Origin: Thalassolituus alkanivorans
Lineage (GTDB): Bacteria; Pseudomonadota; Gammaproteobacteria; Pseudomonadales; Oceanobacteraceae
DNA length: 64,000 nucleotides
Direction: 5' to 3'
Assembly (NCBI RefSeq): GCF_020447205.1
Contig: NZ_JAJAEL010000039.1
Location: 203,500-267,499 of the forward strand
The position numbers and the translations under genes were made by a program. Below, in pieces: positions 1 through 10,108 of this stretch. Every line of letters begins with the position of its first letter. Positions within the stretch are counted from its first letter, which is position 1. Under the pieces are notes generated by a model. The model saw only the letters and a list, made by a program, of their open reading frames with translations, ran no database searches and was not told the DNA's origin.

Positions 1-1
1 T

Positions 2-766
2 GCAGAGATGCTGGAACTGGTTGAAATGGAACTGCGTGACCTGCTGTCTGAATACGACTTCCCAGGCGACGACACTCCAATCATCCCGGGTTCTGCTCTG
101 ATGGCCCTGAACGGCGAAGATGAGAACGAAATGGGTACTACCGCTGTTAAGAAGCTGGTAGAAACTCTGGATTCTTACATCCCTGAGCCAGAGCGTGCTA
201 TCGACGGCGCCTTCCTGATGCCAATCGAAGACGTATTCTCTATCCAGGGTCGTGGTACTGTTGTTACCGGCCGTGTTGAACGTGGTATCGTTCGCACTGG
301 TGAAGAACTGTCCATCATCGGTATCAAAGAGACCATCAAAACCACCTGTACCGGTGTTGAGATGTTCCGTAAGATCCTGGACGAAGGCCGTGCCGGTGAG
401 AACGTAGGTGTTCTGCTGCGTGGTACCAAGCGTGACGAAGTTGAGCGTGGTCAGGTTCTGGCGAAGCCAGGTTCTATCACTCCTCACACCAAGTTCGAAT
501 CTGAAGTATACGTACTGGGTAAAGATGAAGGTGGTCGTCACACTCCATTCTTCAAAGGTTACCGTCCACAGTTCTACTTCCGTACCACTGACGTAACTGG
601 TGCTTGTGAGCTGCCAGAAGGCGTTGAGATGGTAATGCCAGGTGACAACGTTAAGCTGACCATCACTCTGATCGCTCCGATCGCGATGGATGAAGGTCTG
701 CGTTTTGCGATCCGTGAAGGCGGTCGTACTGTTGGTGCTGGTGTTGTAGCCAAGATCATCGAGTGA
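2..766 (+). CDS. tuf: Elongation factor Tu, 3' part (5' end outside window)
   Basis: EF-Tu is the GTPase that carries aminoacyl-tRNA to the ribosomal A site. The reading frame is open from the first bases (codons Ala-Glu precede the first Met at 8), so this is the C-terminal 254 or so residues of a protein of roughly 400. It covers the end of the G domain and all of domains II and III. Family landmarks are [37 protein letters not shown] and the C-terminal [15 protein letters not shown]. It lies just before the S10 operon, the usual place of tufA in Gammaproteobacteria. It ends before its own terminator. Near certain. Confidence 0.98.
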   Translation, partial: AEMLELVEMELRDLLSEYDFPGDDTPIIPGSALMALNGEDENEMGTTAVKKLVETLDSYIPEPERAIDGAFLMPIEDVFSIQGRGTVVTGRVERGIVRTGEELSIIGIKETIKTTCTGVEMFRKILDEGRAGENVGVLLRGTKRDEVERGQVLAKPGSITPHTKFESEVYVLGKDEGGRHTPFFKGYRPQFYFRTTDVTGACELPEGVEMVMPGDNVKLTITLIAPIAMDEGLRFAIREGGRTVGAGVVAKIIE

Positions 767-802
767 TCTGAATACAAATTACAGGCCTTAGGGCCTGTGC
801 TG

Positions 803-829
803 AAAAGCCCGCTCCGTGCGGGCTTTTTT
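803..829 (+). terminator. Rho-independent terminator after tuf
   Basis: The sequence AAGCCCGC-tccgt-GCGGGCTT forms a GC-rich stem followed directly by a run of T. It separates tuf from the S10 operon promoter, so S10 transcription is probably started afresh. Confidence 0.85.
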
Positions 830-891
830 GTCAGTTTGATTCCGGTGTCGGCCTGCTTTGTCGGCTTCGGAAGTCGTCTGTTATTCCGTGG

Positions 892-920
892 TTGACACTT
901 TTTGTACAGCCGCATACAAT
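892..920 (+). promoter_or_regulatory. Sigma-70 promoter of the S10 operon
   Basis: TTGACA at 892-897 and TACAAT at 915-920 are separated by exactly 17 bases, close to the perfect sigma-70 consensus. The promoter sits between the tuf terminator and rpsJ, leaving a leader of about 50 bases. In E. coli the S10 leader is longer and is the target of L4 autoregulation; here the leader is short. Confidence 0.85.
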
Positions 921-962
921 TCGCGTCCCCTTAATCAGGGGAAAGTGAGCTCTTGCACATAA

Positions 963-1289
<327 letters not shown>

Positions 1290-1393
1290 TCCGTCAGGAT
1301 TTATCCGTAAGGCTCTGTGTAACGCCCTTGTCCATGTCGGAGAAGAGGGCGGCCATAGTGGGTTAAGCCCCGTACACGAGAGGTAATTGGAAA

Positions 1394-2026
1394 ATGGCAA
1401 TTGGTATTGTCGGTAAGAAAGCGGGCATGACTCGTGTCTTTACCGAAGAAGGTCAATCTGTTGCTGTTACTGTAGTTCACGTAACACCTAACCGTGTTGC
1501 ACAAGTGAAAACCGTTGAAACTGACGGCTACAGTGCTCTGCAGGTTACATTTGGTGAGAAGAAAGCTTCTCGCACAACTAAAGCTGAGGCAGGCCACTTT
1601 GCGAAAGCAAACGTTCAGGCAGGTCGTGGCGTTATGGAATTCCGTACCGAAGAAGCTCTGGCCAATGGCGATGAGCTGACCGTTGCGCAATTCGAAGCTG
1701 GTCAGAAAGTTGACGTGACTGGTTCATCTAAAGGTAAAGGCTTCCAGGGTGGCGTTAAGCGCTGGAACTTCCGTACCCAGGATGCTACCCACGGTAACTC
1801 CCTGTCTCATCGTGCTCCTGGTTCTATCGGTCAGTGTCAGACTCCTGGTCGTGTTTGGAAGGGCAAGAAGATGGCAGGTCACATGGGCGCTGAACAGGTT
1901 ACTACTCAGAACCTGGAAGTTGTTCGTGTGGACGCAGAAAACAATCTGCTGCTGATCAAAGGTGCTGTGCCAGGTGCTACTGGTTCCGATGTGATTGTTA
2001 AACCAGCTGTTAAGGCTAAGGGGTAA
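1394..2026 (+). CDS. rplC: 50S ribosomal protein L3
   Basis: L3 is an early 23S rRNA-binding assembly protein near the peptidyl transferase centre. The 210 residues match the bacterial length (209 in E. coli). The start [14 protein letters not shown] and the extension motif [23 protein letters not shown], including the Gln that is methylated in E. coli L3, are family hallmarks. It is preceded by about 100 bases of intergenic sequence after rpsJ and followed 3 bases later by rplD. Confidence 0.99.
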   Translation: MAIGIVGKKAGMTRVFTEEGQSVAVTVVHVTPNRVAQVKTVETDGYSALQVTFGEKKASRTTKAEAGHFAKANVQAGRGVMEFRTEEALANGDELTVAQFEAGQKVDVTGSSKGKGFQGGVKRWNFRTQDATHGNSLSHRAPGSIGQCQTPGRVWKGKKMAGHMGAEQVTTQNLEVVRVDAENNLLLIKGAVPGATGSDVIVKPAVKAKG

Positions 2027-2029
2027 GCA

Positions 2030-2632
2030 ATGGAACTGAAAACTAACACTGGTACCGCAGTAGCTGTTTCTGAAGCTGCATTTGGTCGTGAATTTAATGA
2101 AGCTCTGGTTCACCAGATCGTTACCGCCTACATGGCCGGTGGCCGTCAGGGTACCAAAGCACAGAAATCCCGCTCTGAAGTTAGCGGTGGTGGTATTAAG
2201 CCATGGCGTCAGAAGGGAACAGGCCGTGCCCGTTCCGGTACTTCTAACAGCCCTATCTGGCGTTCAGGTGGTGTAACTTTCGCCGCCAAACCACGTAACT
2301 ACGAGCAGAAAGTAAACAAGAAAATGTATCGCGCGGCGATGCAGTCCATCTTGTCTGAGCTGGTCCGTCAGGAACGCCTGGTTGTTGCTGATTCTTTTGC
2401 TGTGGAATCCCACAAGACCAAAGAATTCGTTGCCAAGCTGAAAGAGATGGAACTGAGCAATGTCCTGATCGTTGCCGATGAGATCGACGAAAAGCTGTAT
2501 CTGGCTGCCCGTAACGTTCCTCATGTTGGTATTACCGAAGCTTCAGCTATCGATCCTGTAAGCCTGATTGCTTTTGAAAAGGTACTGGTGACTGTGCCCG
2601 CCCTGAAGAAACTTGAGGAGGCCTACGCATGA
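2030..2632 (+). CDS. rplD: 50S ribosomal protein L4
   Basis: L4 lines the exit tunnel of the large subunit and, in E. coli, represses the S10 operon by acting on its leader. The 200 residues include the long basic loop with [18 protein letters not shown], the signature of bacterial L4. It overlaps rplW by four bases (ATGA), suggesting translational coupling. Whether the short S10 leader here supports L4 attenuation is unknown. Confidence 0.99.
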   Translation: MELKTNTGTAVAVSEAAFGREFNEALVHQIVTAYMAGGRQGTKAQKSRSEVSGGGIKPWRQKGTGRARSGTSNSPIWRSGGVTFAAKPRNYEQKVNKKMYRAAMQSILSELVRQERLVVADSFAVESHKTKEFVAKLKEMELSNVLIVADEIDEKLYLAARNVPHVGITEASAIDPVSLIAFEKVLVTVPALKKLEEAYA

Positions 2633-2925
2633 ACCGTGAACGTATCTATAAAGTGCTGGTAGCTCCGCATATTTCCGAGAAGGCAACTCTGGTTGCTGAA
2701 AAGCACGGCCAGTATGTATTCCGTGTTGCTCCGGATGCCACCAAGCCTGAAATCAAAAAGGCTGTTGAAGCTCTGTTCGAAGTGAAAGTTGATTCCGTAC
2801 AGACCGTCAACATCAAAGGTAAAACCAAGCGTACTGCTCGCGGTACAGGCAAACGTAATGATGTGCGTAAAGCATACGTTCGCCTGGCTGAAGGTCAGGA
2901 CATCGACTTCGCAGACGCGGAATAA
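2629..2925 (+). CDS. rplW: 50S ribosomal protein L23
   Basis: L23 sits at the tunnel exit and is the docking site for trigger factor and SRP. The 98 residues have the family start ([17 protein letters not shown]) and the conserved loop [17 protein letters not shown]. The start overlaps the rplD stop in an ATGA. Length is close to E. coli L23 (100). Confidence 0.99.
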   Translation: MNRERIYKVLVAPHISEKATLVAEKHGQYVFRVAPDATKPEIKKAVEALFEVKVDSVQTVNIKGKTKRTARGTGKRNDVRKAYVRLAEGQDIDFADAE

Positions 2926-2937
2926 GGGGTTTAAGTC

Positions 2938-3765
2938 ATGGCATTGGTGAAAACTAAACCGACTTCTCCTGGCCGTCGCCATCTGGTGAAAGTCGTCAAC
3001 AACGAACTGCACAAAGGTAAGCCTTTCGCAGCTCTGGTTGAGAAGAAGTCAAAAAGCGGTGGTCGTAACAACAACGGTCACATTACTACCCGTCACATTG
3101 GTGGTGGTCATAAGCAGCATTATCGCCTGATCGACTTCAAACGTGACAAGGACGGTATCCCGGCAGTTGTAGAACGTCTGGAATACGATCCTAACCGCAG
3201 CGCAAACATTGCACTGCTGAAGTACGCCGACGGCGAACGTCGTTACATTCTGGCTCCTAAAGGCCTGAGTGCTGGCGATGCGATTGTGTCTGGTGAAGAT
3301 GCACCGATCAAAGTAGGTAGCGCGATGTCTCTGCGCAACGTACCGGTTGGTAGCGTAATTCACAACGTAGAACTGAAGCCTGGCAAAGGTGGTCAGATCG
3401 CACGTTCTGCAGGTACCTCTGCTCAGCTGGTAGCGCGTGAAGGTGCATACTGCACTCTGCGTCTGCGCTCTGGCGAAATGCGCAAGGTTCTGTCTGATTG
3501 TCGTGCCACTATCGGTGAAGTTGGCAACAATGAGCACGCTCTGCGTGAACTGGGTAAGGCTGGTGCTTCGCGCTGGCGCGGTGTTCGTCCTACCGTTCGC
3601 GGTGTGGTAATGAACCCTGTTGATCACCCACACGGTGGTGGTGAAGGTCGTACCTCTGGTGGTCGTCATCCTGTTACTCCATGGGGCGTTCCAACCAAGG
3701 GCTACAAGACTCGTAAGAATAAGCGTACCGATAAACTTATCGTACGTCGTCGTTCTGCGAAATAA
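2938..3765 (+). CDS. rplB: 50S ribosomal protein L2
   Basis: L2 is a core large-subunit protein needed for subunit joining and peptidyl transfer. The 275 residues show the RNA-binding N-terminal half ([19 protein letters not shown]) and the C-terminal signature [13 protein letters not shown] containing the conserved histidine near the catalytic centre. It follows rplW by 12 bases, in the standard S10 operon order. Confidence 0.99.
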   Translation: MALVKTKPTSPGRRHLVKVVNNELHKGKPFAALVEKKSKSGGRNNNGHITTRHIGGGHKQHYRLIDFKRDKDGIPAVVERLEYDPNRSANIALLKYADGERRYILAPKGLSAGDAIVSGEDAPIKVGSAMSLRNVPVGSVIHNVELKPGKGGQIARSAGTSAQLVAREGAYCTLRLRSGEMRKVLSDCRATIGEVGNNEHALRELGKAGASRWRGVRPTVRGVVMNPVDHPHGGGEGRTSGGRHPVTPWGVPTKGYKTRKNKRTDKLIVRRRSAK

Positions 3766-3782
3766 TTAGAGAGGATAGAACT

Positions 3783-4058
3783 GTGCCACGTTCATTGAAA
3801 AAAGGTCCATTTATTGACCATCACTTGATGAAGAAGGTAGAGGCTGCTCTTGAGAAGAACGACAAACGTCCGATCAAGACCTGGTCTCGCCGCTCCACAA
3901 TCTTTCCAGATTTCGTGGGGCTGACAATCGCTGTTCATAACGGCAAACAACACATGCCAGTTTTCGTAACTGAAGACATGGTAGGACATAAACTCGGCGA
4001 ATTCGCGCTGACCCGTACTTACAAGGGTCATGTGGCGGATAAGAAAGCCAAACGTTAA
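3783..4058 (+). CDS. rpsS: 30S ribosomal protein S19
   Basis: S19 is a head protein that contacts S13 and the A-site finger. The 91 residues start with [19 protein letters not shown], the family N-terminus, so the GTG at 3783 is the start. An AGAGGA ribosome site lies about 8 bases before it. Near-identical length to E. coli (92). Confidence 0.99.
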   Translation: MPRSLKKGPFIDHHLMKKVEAALEKNDKRPIKTWSRRSTIFPDFVGLTIAVHNGKQHMPVFVTEDMVGHKLGEFALTRTYKGHVADKKAKR

Positions 4059-4071
4059 TAAGGGGTGAAAT

Positions 4072-4407
4072 ATGTCTGAAGTAGCCGCTGTATTACGTGG
4101 TGCTCGCTTGTCTGCACAGAAAGCACGTCTGGTTGCGGATCAGATCCGCGGCAAGAAGATTGATGAAGCTCTGAACATTCTTTCCTTCTCAGGTAAGAAA
4201 GGCGCAGACATCATCAAGAAAGTACTGGAATCTGCCATCGCCAACGCTGAGCACAACGACGGTGCCGACGTAGACGAACTCAAGGTTTCTACCGTGTTCG
4301 TTGACGAAGGTATGACAATGAAGCGTATTCGTCCACGTGCGAAAGGTCGTGCCGATCGCATCATGAAGCGCACTTGTCACATCACTGTGAAAGTTTCAGA
4401 AAAATAG
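4072..4407 (+). CDS. rplV: 50S ribosomal protein L22
   Basis: L22 has a long beta-hairpin that reaches into the exit tunnel and is a site of macrolide-resistance mutations. The 111 residues include the hairpin motif [24 protein letters not shown]. It lies 13 bases after rpsS and 11 before rpsC. Confidence 0.99.
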   Translation: MSEVAAVLRGARLSAQKARLVADQIRGKKIDEALNILSFSGKKGADIIKKVLESAIANAEHNDGADVDELKVSTVFVDEGMTMKRIRPRAKGRADRIMKRTCHITVKVSEK

Positions 4408-4418
4408 GAGTTGGTCAG

Positions 4419-5108
4419 ATGGGTCAGAAAGTTCATCCAACCGGTATCCGTTTAGGTATCACTAAAGATCATAACTCGATCTGGTATGCCGGTAAGGATA
4501 AGTACGCCGACAACCTGCTGACTGACATTGCTGTTCGATCTCTGATCGAAAAGCGCCTGGAAAAGGCTTCAGTGAGCAAGGTCGTCATCGAGCGTCCAGC
4601 GCAAAACGCCAAAGTAACCATTCACACTGCCCGTCCAGGCATCGTGATCGGTAAAAAAGGTGAAGACGTAGAAGTTCTGCGTAAAGATCTCAGCGATCTG
4701 ATGGGTATCCCGGTACACATCAACATCGAAGAAGTTCGTAAACCGGATCTGGATGCCAAGCTGGTAGCCCAGAGCGTTGCAAGTCAGCTGGAGCGTCGTG
4801 TGATGTTCCGTCGCGCTATGAAGCGTGCTGTACAGAATGCAATGCGTGGTGGTGCCGAAGGTATCAAGATCCAAGTGAGTGGCCGTCTGGGTGGTGCTGA
4901 AATCGCTCGTTCCGAGTGGTACCGCGAAGGTCGTGTTCCTCTGCACACACTGCGTGCAGACATCGACTACGCAACTTATGAAGCACACACTACCTATGGT
5001 GTTATTGGCGTAAAAGTATGGATCTTCAAAGGCGAGATCCTCGGTGGTATCCAAGAGGTACGTGACCGCGCTAAGAACCAGGGCAAAAAGAAAACCGGTC
5101 GTTCATAA
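4419..5108 (+). CDS. rpsC: 30S ribosomal protein S3
   Basis: S3 lies at the mRNA entry tunnel and contributes to the ribosomal helicase activity. I chose the ATG at 4419, which follows TAGGAG and gives the conserved start [20 protein letters not shown] (229 residues); an in-frame upstream ATG at 4374 lies inside rplV. The KH-domain motif [18 protein letters not shown] is present. Confidence 0.99.
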   Translation: MGQKVHPTGIRLGITKDHNSIWYAGKDKYADNLLTDIAVRSLIEKRLEKASVSKVVIERPAQNAKVTIHTARPGIVIGKKGEDVEVLRKDLSDLMGIPVHINIEEVRKPDLDAKLVAQSVASQLERRVMFRRAMKRAVQNAMRGGAEGIKIQVSGRLGGAEIARSEWYREGRVPLHTLRADIDYATYEAHTTYGVIGVKVWIFKGEILGGIQEVRDRAKNQGKKKTGRS

Positions 5109-5120
5109 GGGGAATTAGTT

Positions 5121-5534
5121 ATGTTGTTACCAAAACGTACAAAGTTCCGTAAAGTTCAGACCGGCCGCAACCGCGGTTTGGCGATCCGTGGCTCTAAAGT
5201 GAGCTTCGGTGAGTACGCTCTGAAGGCTACTGGACGTGGTCGTCTGACTTCTCGTCAGATTGAGGCAGCACGTCGTGCGATGACTCGTAAAGTTAAGCGT
5301 GGTGGTAAAATCTGGATCCGCGTTTTCCCGGATAAGCCAATTACCGAGAAGCCTCTTGAGGTTCGTATGGGTAAAGGTAAGGGTAACGTTGAGTACTGGG
5401 TTTGCCAGATTCAGCCAGGTCGCGTTCTTTACGAAATCGAAGGCGTACCAGAAGAGCTGGCTCGTGAAGCCTTTGCTCTGGCTGCTGCGAAACTGCCTTT
5501 TGAAACCGCATTTGTTAAACGGACGGTGCTGTGA
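5121..5534 (+). CDS. rplP: 50S ribosomal protein L16
   Basis: L16 binds near the A site and helps position tRNA. The 137 residues begin [19 protein letters not shown] and contain [18 protein letters not shown], family hallmarks. The stop overlaps the start of rpmC (TGATG). Confidence 0.99.
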   Translation: MLLPKRTKFRKVQTGRNRGLAIRGSKVSFGEYALKATGRGRLTSRQIEAARRAMTRKVKRGGKIWIRVFPDKPITEKPLEVRMGKGKGNVEYWVCQIQPGRVLYEIEGVPEELAREAFALAAAKLPFETAFVKRTVL

Positions 5535-5725
5535 TGAAAGCAAGTGAACTGAAAAATAAATCAGTGGCTGAGCTGCAATCTCAGCTGGAAGAACTGTTGA
5601 GCGATCAATTTAAACTGCGTATGCAGAAAGCGACAGGTCAGCTGGGTCAGACTCATCTGATCGGCCAGACCCGTCGTGATATCGCTCGCGTAAAAACCGT
5701 GCTGGCTAGCAAGGCAGGTGAATAA
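5534..5725 (+). CDS. rpmC: 50S ribosomal protein L29
   Basis: L29 lies near the tunnel exit beside L23. The ATG at 5534 gives 63 residues, the usual length; the GTG immediately before would add one Met. The C-terminal motif [12 protein letters not shown] is typical. The start shares one base with the rplP stop. Confidence 0.98.
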   Translation: MKASELKNKSVAELQSQLEELLSDQFKLRMQKATGQLGQTHLIGQTRRDIARVKTVLASKAGE

Positions 5726-5727
5726 TC

Positions 5728-5994
5728 ATGACTGAGAACACAAAAACCGTTCGTACCCTGAGTGGTCGTGTCGTGAGCAACAAGATGGACAAGTCCGTCA
5801 CTGTTCTGGTTGAACGCTTTGTTAAGCATCCGATCTATAAAAAGTTCGTGAAACGCTCTACTAAAGTGATGGCCCACGATGAAAATAACGAATGCCAGAT
5901 TGGCGATATCGTTACAGTAAAAGAGTCACGCCCAATGTCTAAAAATAAGACCTGGGCGCTGGTAAATATCGACGAGCGCGCCGCCAAGGTCTGA
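5728..5994 (+). CDS. rpsQ: 30S ribosomal protein S17
   Basis: S17 is a primary 16S rRNA-binding protein with an OB fold. The 88 residues contain [21 protein letters not shown] and [18 protein letters not shown], both characteristic. It begins 2 bases after rpmC and is the last gene of the classical S10 operon. Confidence 0.99.
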   Translation: MTENTKTVRTLSGRVVSNKMDKSVTVLVERFVKHPIYKKFVKRSTKVMAHDENNECQIGDIVTVKESRPMSKNKTWALVNIDERAAKV

Positions 5995-6026
5995 GGACCG
6001 GGCGCAGTTAGTTAGGAGCGAGAGGC

Positions 6027-6395
6027 ATGATTCAAACTCAATCAATGCTTGACGTTGCCGACAACAGCGGCGCGAAGCGCGTACAGTGCATCAAAGTACT
6101 GGGCGGTTCTCATCGTCGTTATGCCGGCATCGGTGATTTGATTAAAGTATCCGTTAAGGAAGCAATTCCTCGCGGTAAAGTGAAAAAAGGTCAGGTAATG
6201 AACGCCGTGGTAGTACGTACCCGTAAAGGTGTACGTCGTCCGGACGGATCTATTATCCGTTTTGATGTAAACTCTGCCGTTCTGCTGAATGCTTCATTGG
6301 CGCCAATCGGTACCCGTATCTTTGGCCCTGTGACTCGTGAGCTGCGCTCTGAGCAGTTCATGAAAATCATTTCCCTGGCACCAGAAGTGCTCTAA
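6027..6395 (+). CDS. rplN: 50S ribosomal protein L14
   Basis: L14 lies at the subunit interface, contacting 16S helix 14, and is the site where the silencing factor RsfS binds. The 122 residues begin [19 protein letters not shown] and include the Gly-rich RRYAGIGD loop. It opens the spc gene order; only 32 bases separate it from rpsQ and I see no terminator there, so read-through from S10 is likely. Confidence 0.99.
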   Translation: MIQTQSMLDVADNSGAKRVQCIKVLGGSHRRYAGIGDLIKVSVKEAIPRGKVKKGQVMNAVVVRTRKGVRRPDGSIIRFDVNSAVLLNASLAPIGTRIFGPVTRELRSEQFMKIISLAPEVL

Positions 6396-6411
6396 GGGAG
6401 GGGGACGAGAT

Positions 6412-6726
6412 ATGTTAAAGATTCGCAAAAATGACGAAGTAGTTGTTATTGCCGGTAAAGATAAAGGCAAGCGTGGCAAAGTGCAGAAAGTTCTGCAGGA
6501 TGGCCGTGTGCTGGTATCTGGCATTAACGTGGTGAAAAAACACCAGAAACCAAACCCGTACCTGCAGCAGCCAGGCGGCATCGTTGAAAAAGAAACCGGT
6601 ATTCAGGTTTCCAACGTAGCCATCTGGAACCCGAAAACTGAGAAAGCTGACCGCGTTGGCTTCAAAGTTGAAGGCGAAAGCAAGGTACGTATCTTCAAAT
6701 CCACAGGCGAACAAGTCGACGCCTAA
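6412..6726 (+). CDS. rplX: 50S ribosomal protein L24
   Basis: L24 initiates assembly of the large subunit by binding 23S domain I. The 104 residues have the KOW motif near the N-terminus ([17 protein letters not shown]) and the motif [21 protein letters not shown] strong AGGGAGG ribosome site precedes the ATG. Confidence 0.99.
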   Translation: MLKIRKNDEVVVIAGKDKGKRGKVQKVLQDGRVLVSGINVVKKHQKPNPYLQQPGGIVEKETGIQVSNVAIWNPKTEKADRVGFKVEGESKVRIFKSTGEQVDA

Positions 6727-6744
6727 TTGGAGTTGGATACTACT

Positions 6745-7284
6745 ATGTCACGTTTACAAGAACTGTATAAAAACGAAGTAGTAGCCAAGCTGCAAGAAGA
6801 GTTTGGTTACAAAAACATTATGGAAGTGCCTAAAGTCACCAAAATCACCCTGAACATGGGTGTTGGTGAAGCACTGGGAGACAAGAAACTGCTGGACAAC
6901 GCTGTGGCCGAAATGGAAGCCATCAGCGGTCAGAAAGTTGTTGTCACCAAGGCACGTAAGTCTGTCGCAGCTTTTAAACTGCGCGAAGGCTGGCCAATTG
7001 GCTGTAAAGTTACCCTGCGTCGTGAGCGTATGTGGGAATTCATGGATCGTCTGATCGACGTGGCTCTGCCACGTGTTCGTGACTTCCGTGGTATCAACCC
7101 TAAGTCTTTCGATGGTCGTGGTAACTACAGCATGGGTGTGAAGGAACAGATCATTTTCCCGGAAATTGAATACGATAAAGTAGACAAGGTCCGTGGTATG
7201 GATGTGACCATCACAACTACCGCAAAAACCAACGAAGAAGGCCGCGCTCTGCTGAAAGCGCTGCAGTTCCCGTTCCGTAACTAA
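6745..7284 (+). CDS. rplE: 50S ribosomal protein L5
   Basis: L5 binds 5S rRNA and forms part of the central protuberance. The ATG at 6745 gives 179 residues, as in E. coli, starting [13 protein letters not shown]; an in-frame ATG-like extension at 6727 (the stop region of rplX) is not needed. The motif [20 protein letters not shown] is a family signature. In E. coli the S8 repressor acts near the rplE start; I could not confirm an equivalent structure here. Confidence 0.99.
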   Translation: MSRLQELYKNEVVAKLQEEFGYKNIMEVPKVTKITLNMGVGEALGDKKLLDNAVAEMEAISGQKVVVTKARKSVAAFKLREGWPIGCKVTLRRERMWEFMDRLIDVALPRVRDFRGINPKSFDGRGNYSMGVKEQIIFPEIEYDKVDKVRGMDVTITTTAKTNEEGRALLKALQFPFRN

Positions 7285-7294
7285 GGAGTTAAGC

Positions 7295-7600
7295 ATGGCT
7301 AAGATTAGCATGAAGAATCGTGAACTGAAGCGTGAAGCACTGGTTGCCAAGTTTGCCGCCAAGCGCGCTGAACTGAAAGCGATCGTGAGCAACGTTAACT
7401 CTTCTGACGAAGAGCGTTGGAATGCACAACAAGCTCTGCAGAAACTGCCACGCGATTCATCCGCGAGCCGTCTGCAGCGTCGTTGTCAAATGACAGGTCG
7501 TCCACACGGCGTATACCGTAAATTCAAGCTTTCACGTATTAAGTTGCGCGAAGAAGGCATGAAGGGTAATGTGCCAGGCCTGAAAAAAGCTAGTTGGTAA
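7295..7600 (+). CDS. rpsN: 30S ribosomal protein S14 (zinc-independent form)
   Basis: S14 is a late-assembling head protein. The 101 residues are of the long, zinc-free type: the CxxC pairs of the zinc form are absent and only one Cys is present, in [18 protein letters not shown]. The last residues, KKASW, are conserved. It is followed by a 60-base gap with a strong hairpin before rpsH. Confidence 0.99.
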   Translation: MAKISMKNRELKREALVAKFAAKRAELKAIVSNVNSSDEERWNAQQALQKLPRDSSASRLQRRCQMTGRPHGVYRKFKLSRIKLREEGMKGNVPGLKKASW

Positions 7601-7606
7601 GCAATT

Positions 7607-7634
7607 CCCCCTTTCGGGTAGAACCGAAGGGGGG
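7607..7634 (+). other. Strong RNA hairpin between rpsN and rpsH
   Basis: CCCCCTTTCGG at 7607-7617 can pair with CCGAAGGGGGG at 7624-7634 over a 6-base loop, an 11-bp stem with one G-U pair. It is not followed by a T run, so it does not look like an intrinsic terminator. It is the largest intergenic gap in the spc operon. A role in mRNA stability or in S8-dependent regulation is possible but not shown. Confidence 0.6.
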
Positions 7635-7660
7635 GCGCTGTACAACAGAGGTAACTATTA

Positions 7661-8053
7661 ATGAGTATGCAAGATACGTTGGCGGACATGTTCACCCGCA
7701 TTCGTAATGCCCAGCAAGCTGGTCATAAGAATGTAAGCATGCCGTCTTCAAAAATTAAGAAGTCTGTAGCCCAGGTTCTCGAAGCTGAAGGTTACATCAA
7801 CAGTTTTTCTATCGATGAAGCGGTCAAGCCGACCATGACCATCGATCTGAAATACTACGAAGGTAAGCCAGTTATTGAACGTATCCAGCGCGTTAGCCGC
7901 CCTGGTCTGCGTCAGTACCGTGGCACCACAGAGCTGCCTAAAGTTGAAGCAGGTCTGGGTGTGGCTATCGTATCCACCTCTAAAGGCGTTATGACTGATC
8001 GCGCTGCTCGTGCTGCGGGCGTGGGCGGTGAAGTTATTGCGACCGTATTCTAA
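7661..8053 (+). CDS. rpsH: 30S ribosomal protein S8
   Basis: S8 is a primary binder of the 16S central domain and the translational repressor of the spc operon in E. coli. The 130 residues start [20 protein letters not shown] and end with [20 protein letters not shown], both family signatures. Confidence 0.99.
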   Translation: MSMQDTLADMFTRIRNAQQAGHKNVSMPSSKIKKSVAQVLEAEGYINSFSIDEAVKPTMTIDLKYYEGKPVIERIQRVSRPGLRQYRGTTELPKVEAGLGVAIVSTSKGVMTDRAARAAGVGGEVIATVF

Positions 8054-8064
8054 GGGGAATTACG

Positions 8065-8598
8065 ATGTCTCGCGTAGCAAAAGCTCCTGTACAAATCCCA
8101 GCCGGCGTAGAAGTTAAACTGGCTGCAGACAAAATCGCCATCAAAGGCAAGCAAGGCCAGTTAGAACTGGATGTGCATTCTTCTGTTGAAATCAAACAGG
8201 AAGAAAATGTACTGACCTTCGCTCCTAAAACTGGCGACAAGCAAGCCAACGCTCTGGCCGGTACTTTCCGCGCCCTGGTAAACAATATGGTTACCGGTGT
8301 TAACGTTGGTTTCGAAAAGAAACTGATTCTGCAGGGTGTTGGTTATCGTGCCAAAGCATCCGGCAAGTCATTAAATTTGACTCTGGGCTTCTCTCACCCA
8401 ATCGACTATGAACTGCCGGAAGGCATTTCTGTCGAGACGCCAAGCCAGACCGAAGTGGTTATCAAAGGTATTGATAAGCAGAAAGTAGGTCAGGTTGCTG
8501 CTGAGATCCGTGGCTACCGTCCACCAGAACCTTATAAAGGTAAGGGTGTTCGCTATGCTGATGAAAATGTGCGTCGTAAAGAAGCCAAGAAAAAGTAA
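8065..8598 (+). CDS. rplF: 50S ribosomal protein L6
   Basis: L6 lies near the GTPase-associated centre and the factor-binding site. The 177 residues are exactly the E. coli length. The C-terminal signature [21 protein letters not shown] is nearly universal. It lies 11 bases after rpsH. Confidence 0.99.
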   Translation: MSRVAKAPVQIPAGVEVKLAADKIAIKGKQGQLELDVHSSVEIKQEENVLTFAPKTGDKQANALAGTFRALVNNMVTGVNVGFEKKLILQGVGYRAKASGKSLNLTLGFSHPIDYELPEGISVETPSQTEVVIKGIDKQKVGQVAAEIRGYRPPEPYKGKGVRYADENVRRKEAKKK

Positions 8599-8608
8599 GG
8601 TCTAGGCC

Positions 8609-8959
8609 ATGAATGAGAAGAAAAAAGCTCGTTTGCGCCGTGCCACCAAAACACGGATGAACATCCGTGAGAAAAGCGCGGTTCGTCTGTGCGTTCATCG
8701 TACGCCCAGACACATTTACGCTCAGATCATCTCTGCCAATGGCGCTACCGTCTTGGCGACAGCTTCAACCGTTGAAGCGGATCTGCGTAGTGACACTACT
8801 GGTAACGTTAATGCAGCGACCAAAGTTGGTCAGTTGATTGCTGAGCGTGCGAAAGCCGCTGGCATCACCAAAGTTGCGTTCGATCGTTCTGGTTTTAAAT
8901 ACCATGGTCGTGTTAAAGCTCTGGCTGACGCGGCTCGTGAAAGCGGCCTGGAATTCTAA
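8609..8959 (+). CDS. rplR: 50S ribosomal protein L18
   Basis: L18 binds 5S rRNA together with L5. The 116 residues have the basic N-terminus ([16 protein letters not shown]) and the motif [20 protein letters not shown] typical of the family. Confidence 0.99.
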   Translation: MNEKKKARLRRATKTRMNIREKSAVRLCVHRTPRHIYAQIISANGATVLATASTVEADLRSDTTGNVNAATKVGQLIAERAKAAGITKVAFDRSGFKYHGRVKALADAARESGLEF

Positions 8960-8970
8960 GGGTAAAGATC

Positions 8971-9480
8971 ATGGCAAATAATGAACGTGTAGAACGTAAC
9001 GAAAGTGAACTGCAAGAGAAGCTGGTTCAGGTAAACCGCGTAGCCAAAGTGGTAAAAGGTGGTCGTATTTTCGCCTTTACCGCTCTGACCGTGGTTGGCG
9101 ACGGCAATGGTCGTGTTGGTTTTGGTCGTGGTAAGTCCCGTGAAGTGCCTCTGGCAATTCAAAAGGCGATGGAACAGGCTAAGCGCAACATGGTCAATGT
9201 TCAGCTGGACGGCAACACTCTGCAGTATCCTGTCCGTGCCCGTCACTCTGGCGCACAGATTTACATGCAGCCGGCCTCTGAAGGTACCGGTATCATCGCC
9301 GGCGGTGCAATGCGCGCCGTTCTGGAGATGGTTGGTGTTAAAAACGTATTGGCTAAGTGCTATGGCTCTACCAACCCGGTAAACGTTGTTCGTGCAACCT
9401 TCAATGGTCTGGCACAAATGAAGTCTCCGGAAGAAGTAGCTGCCAAGCGCGGTAAGTCCGTAGAAGAGATCCTGGGGTAA
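8971..9480 (+). CDS. rpsE: 30S ribosomal protein S5
   Basis: S5 contributes to decoding accuracy and mRNA unwinding. The 169 residues contain the dsRNA-binding-like N-terminal domain ([34 protein letters not shown]) and the [15 protein letters not shown] motif of the C-terminal fold. Confidence 0.99.
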   Translation: MANNERVERNESELQEKLVQVNRVAKVVKGGRIFAFTALTVVGDGNGRVGFGRGKSREVPLAIQKAMEQAKRNMVNVQLDGNTLQYPVRARHSGAQIYMQPASEGTGIIAGGAMRAVLEMVGVKNVLAKCYGSTNPVNVVRATFNGLAQMKSPEEVAAKRGKSVEEILG

Positions 9481-9486
9481 TACGTT

Positions 9487-9672
9487 ATGGCTAAGAAAAC
9501 CGTAAAAGTGACCCAGACACGGAGCACCATTGGCAAGCTGCCAAAGCACCGTGCAACCATGCAAGGCCTGGGTCTGCGTCGTATTGGTCATACCGTTGAG
9601 CTGGAAGATACTCCATCTGTACGCGGCATGATCAACCAAGTTCAATACATGGTTAAGGTAGAAGGGGAGTAA
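9487..9672 (+). CDS. rpmD: 50S ribosomal protein L30
   Basis: Small large-subunit protein of 61 residues (59 in E. coli). The core [20 protein letters not shown] and [20 protein letters not shown] are diagnostic. It lies 6 bases after rpsE and one base before rplO. Confidence 0.98.
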   Translation: MAKKTVKVTQTRSTIGKLPKHRATMQGLGLRRIGHTVELEDTPSVRGMINQVQYMVKVEGE

Positions 9673-9673
9673 T

Positions 9674-10108
9674 ATGCGTCTCAACGAATTGAGCCCAGCT
9701 CCTGGTTCGAAGCCTGCTCCTAAGCGTGTTGGCCGTGGTATCGGTTCCGGTCTGGGTAAGACTGGTGGCCGTGGTCACAAAGGTCAGAAATCACGCTCAG
9801 GCGGTAAAGTGGCTCCGGGCTTTGAAGGCGGTCAGATGCCAATCCACCGTCGTCTGCCAAAATTTGGCTTTACTTCACGCAAAGCACAGTACGTTGCAGA
9901 GATCCGTCTGAACGAACTGGCTCTGGTTGAAGGCGATGTTGTAGATCTGGCAGCACTGAAAGCTGCAGACGTTATCGGCGAGAAGATCAAAGAAGCTCGC
10001 GTGATTCTGTCTGGTGAAGTCAAGAAGGCTTTGACCATCAAAGGTCTGAAAGTCACTCAAGGCGCAAAAGCTGCTATTGAAGCAGCCGGTGGAAAGGTCG
10101 AAGACTAA
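9674..10108 (+). CDS. rplO: 50S ribosomal protein L15
   Basis: L15 is a late-assembly protein of the large subunit. The 144 residues have the Gly-rich basic N-terminal extension ([20 protein letters not shown]) and [18 protein letters not shown]. Its stop overlaps the secY start by one base (TAATG). Confidence 0.99.
   Translation: MRLNELSPAPGSKPAPKRVGRGIGSGLGKTGGRGHKGQKSRSGGKVAPGFEGGQMPIHRRLPKFGFTSRKAQYVAEIRLNELALVEGDVVDLAALKAADVIGEKIKEARVILSGEVKKALTIKGLKVTQGAKAAIEAAGGKVED

Noticed and set aside
781-798. Inverted repeat ACAGGCC-tta-GGGCCTGT after tuf
   Set aside because: Lacks a T run; the real terminator lies just after it. Probably a secondary stem only.
8956-9684. 242-residue minus-strand ORF opposite rpsE and rpmD
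   Set aside because: It is the shadow of two certain ribosomal genes; its translation has no family features.
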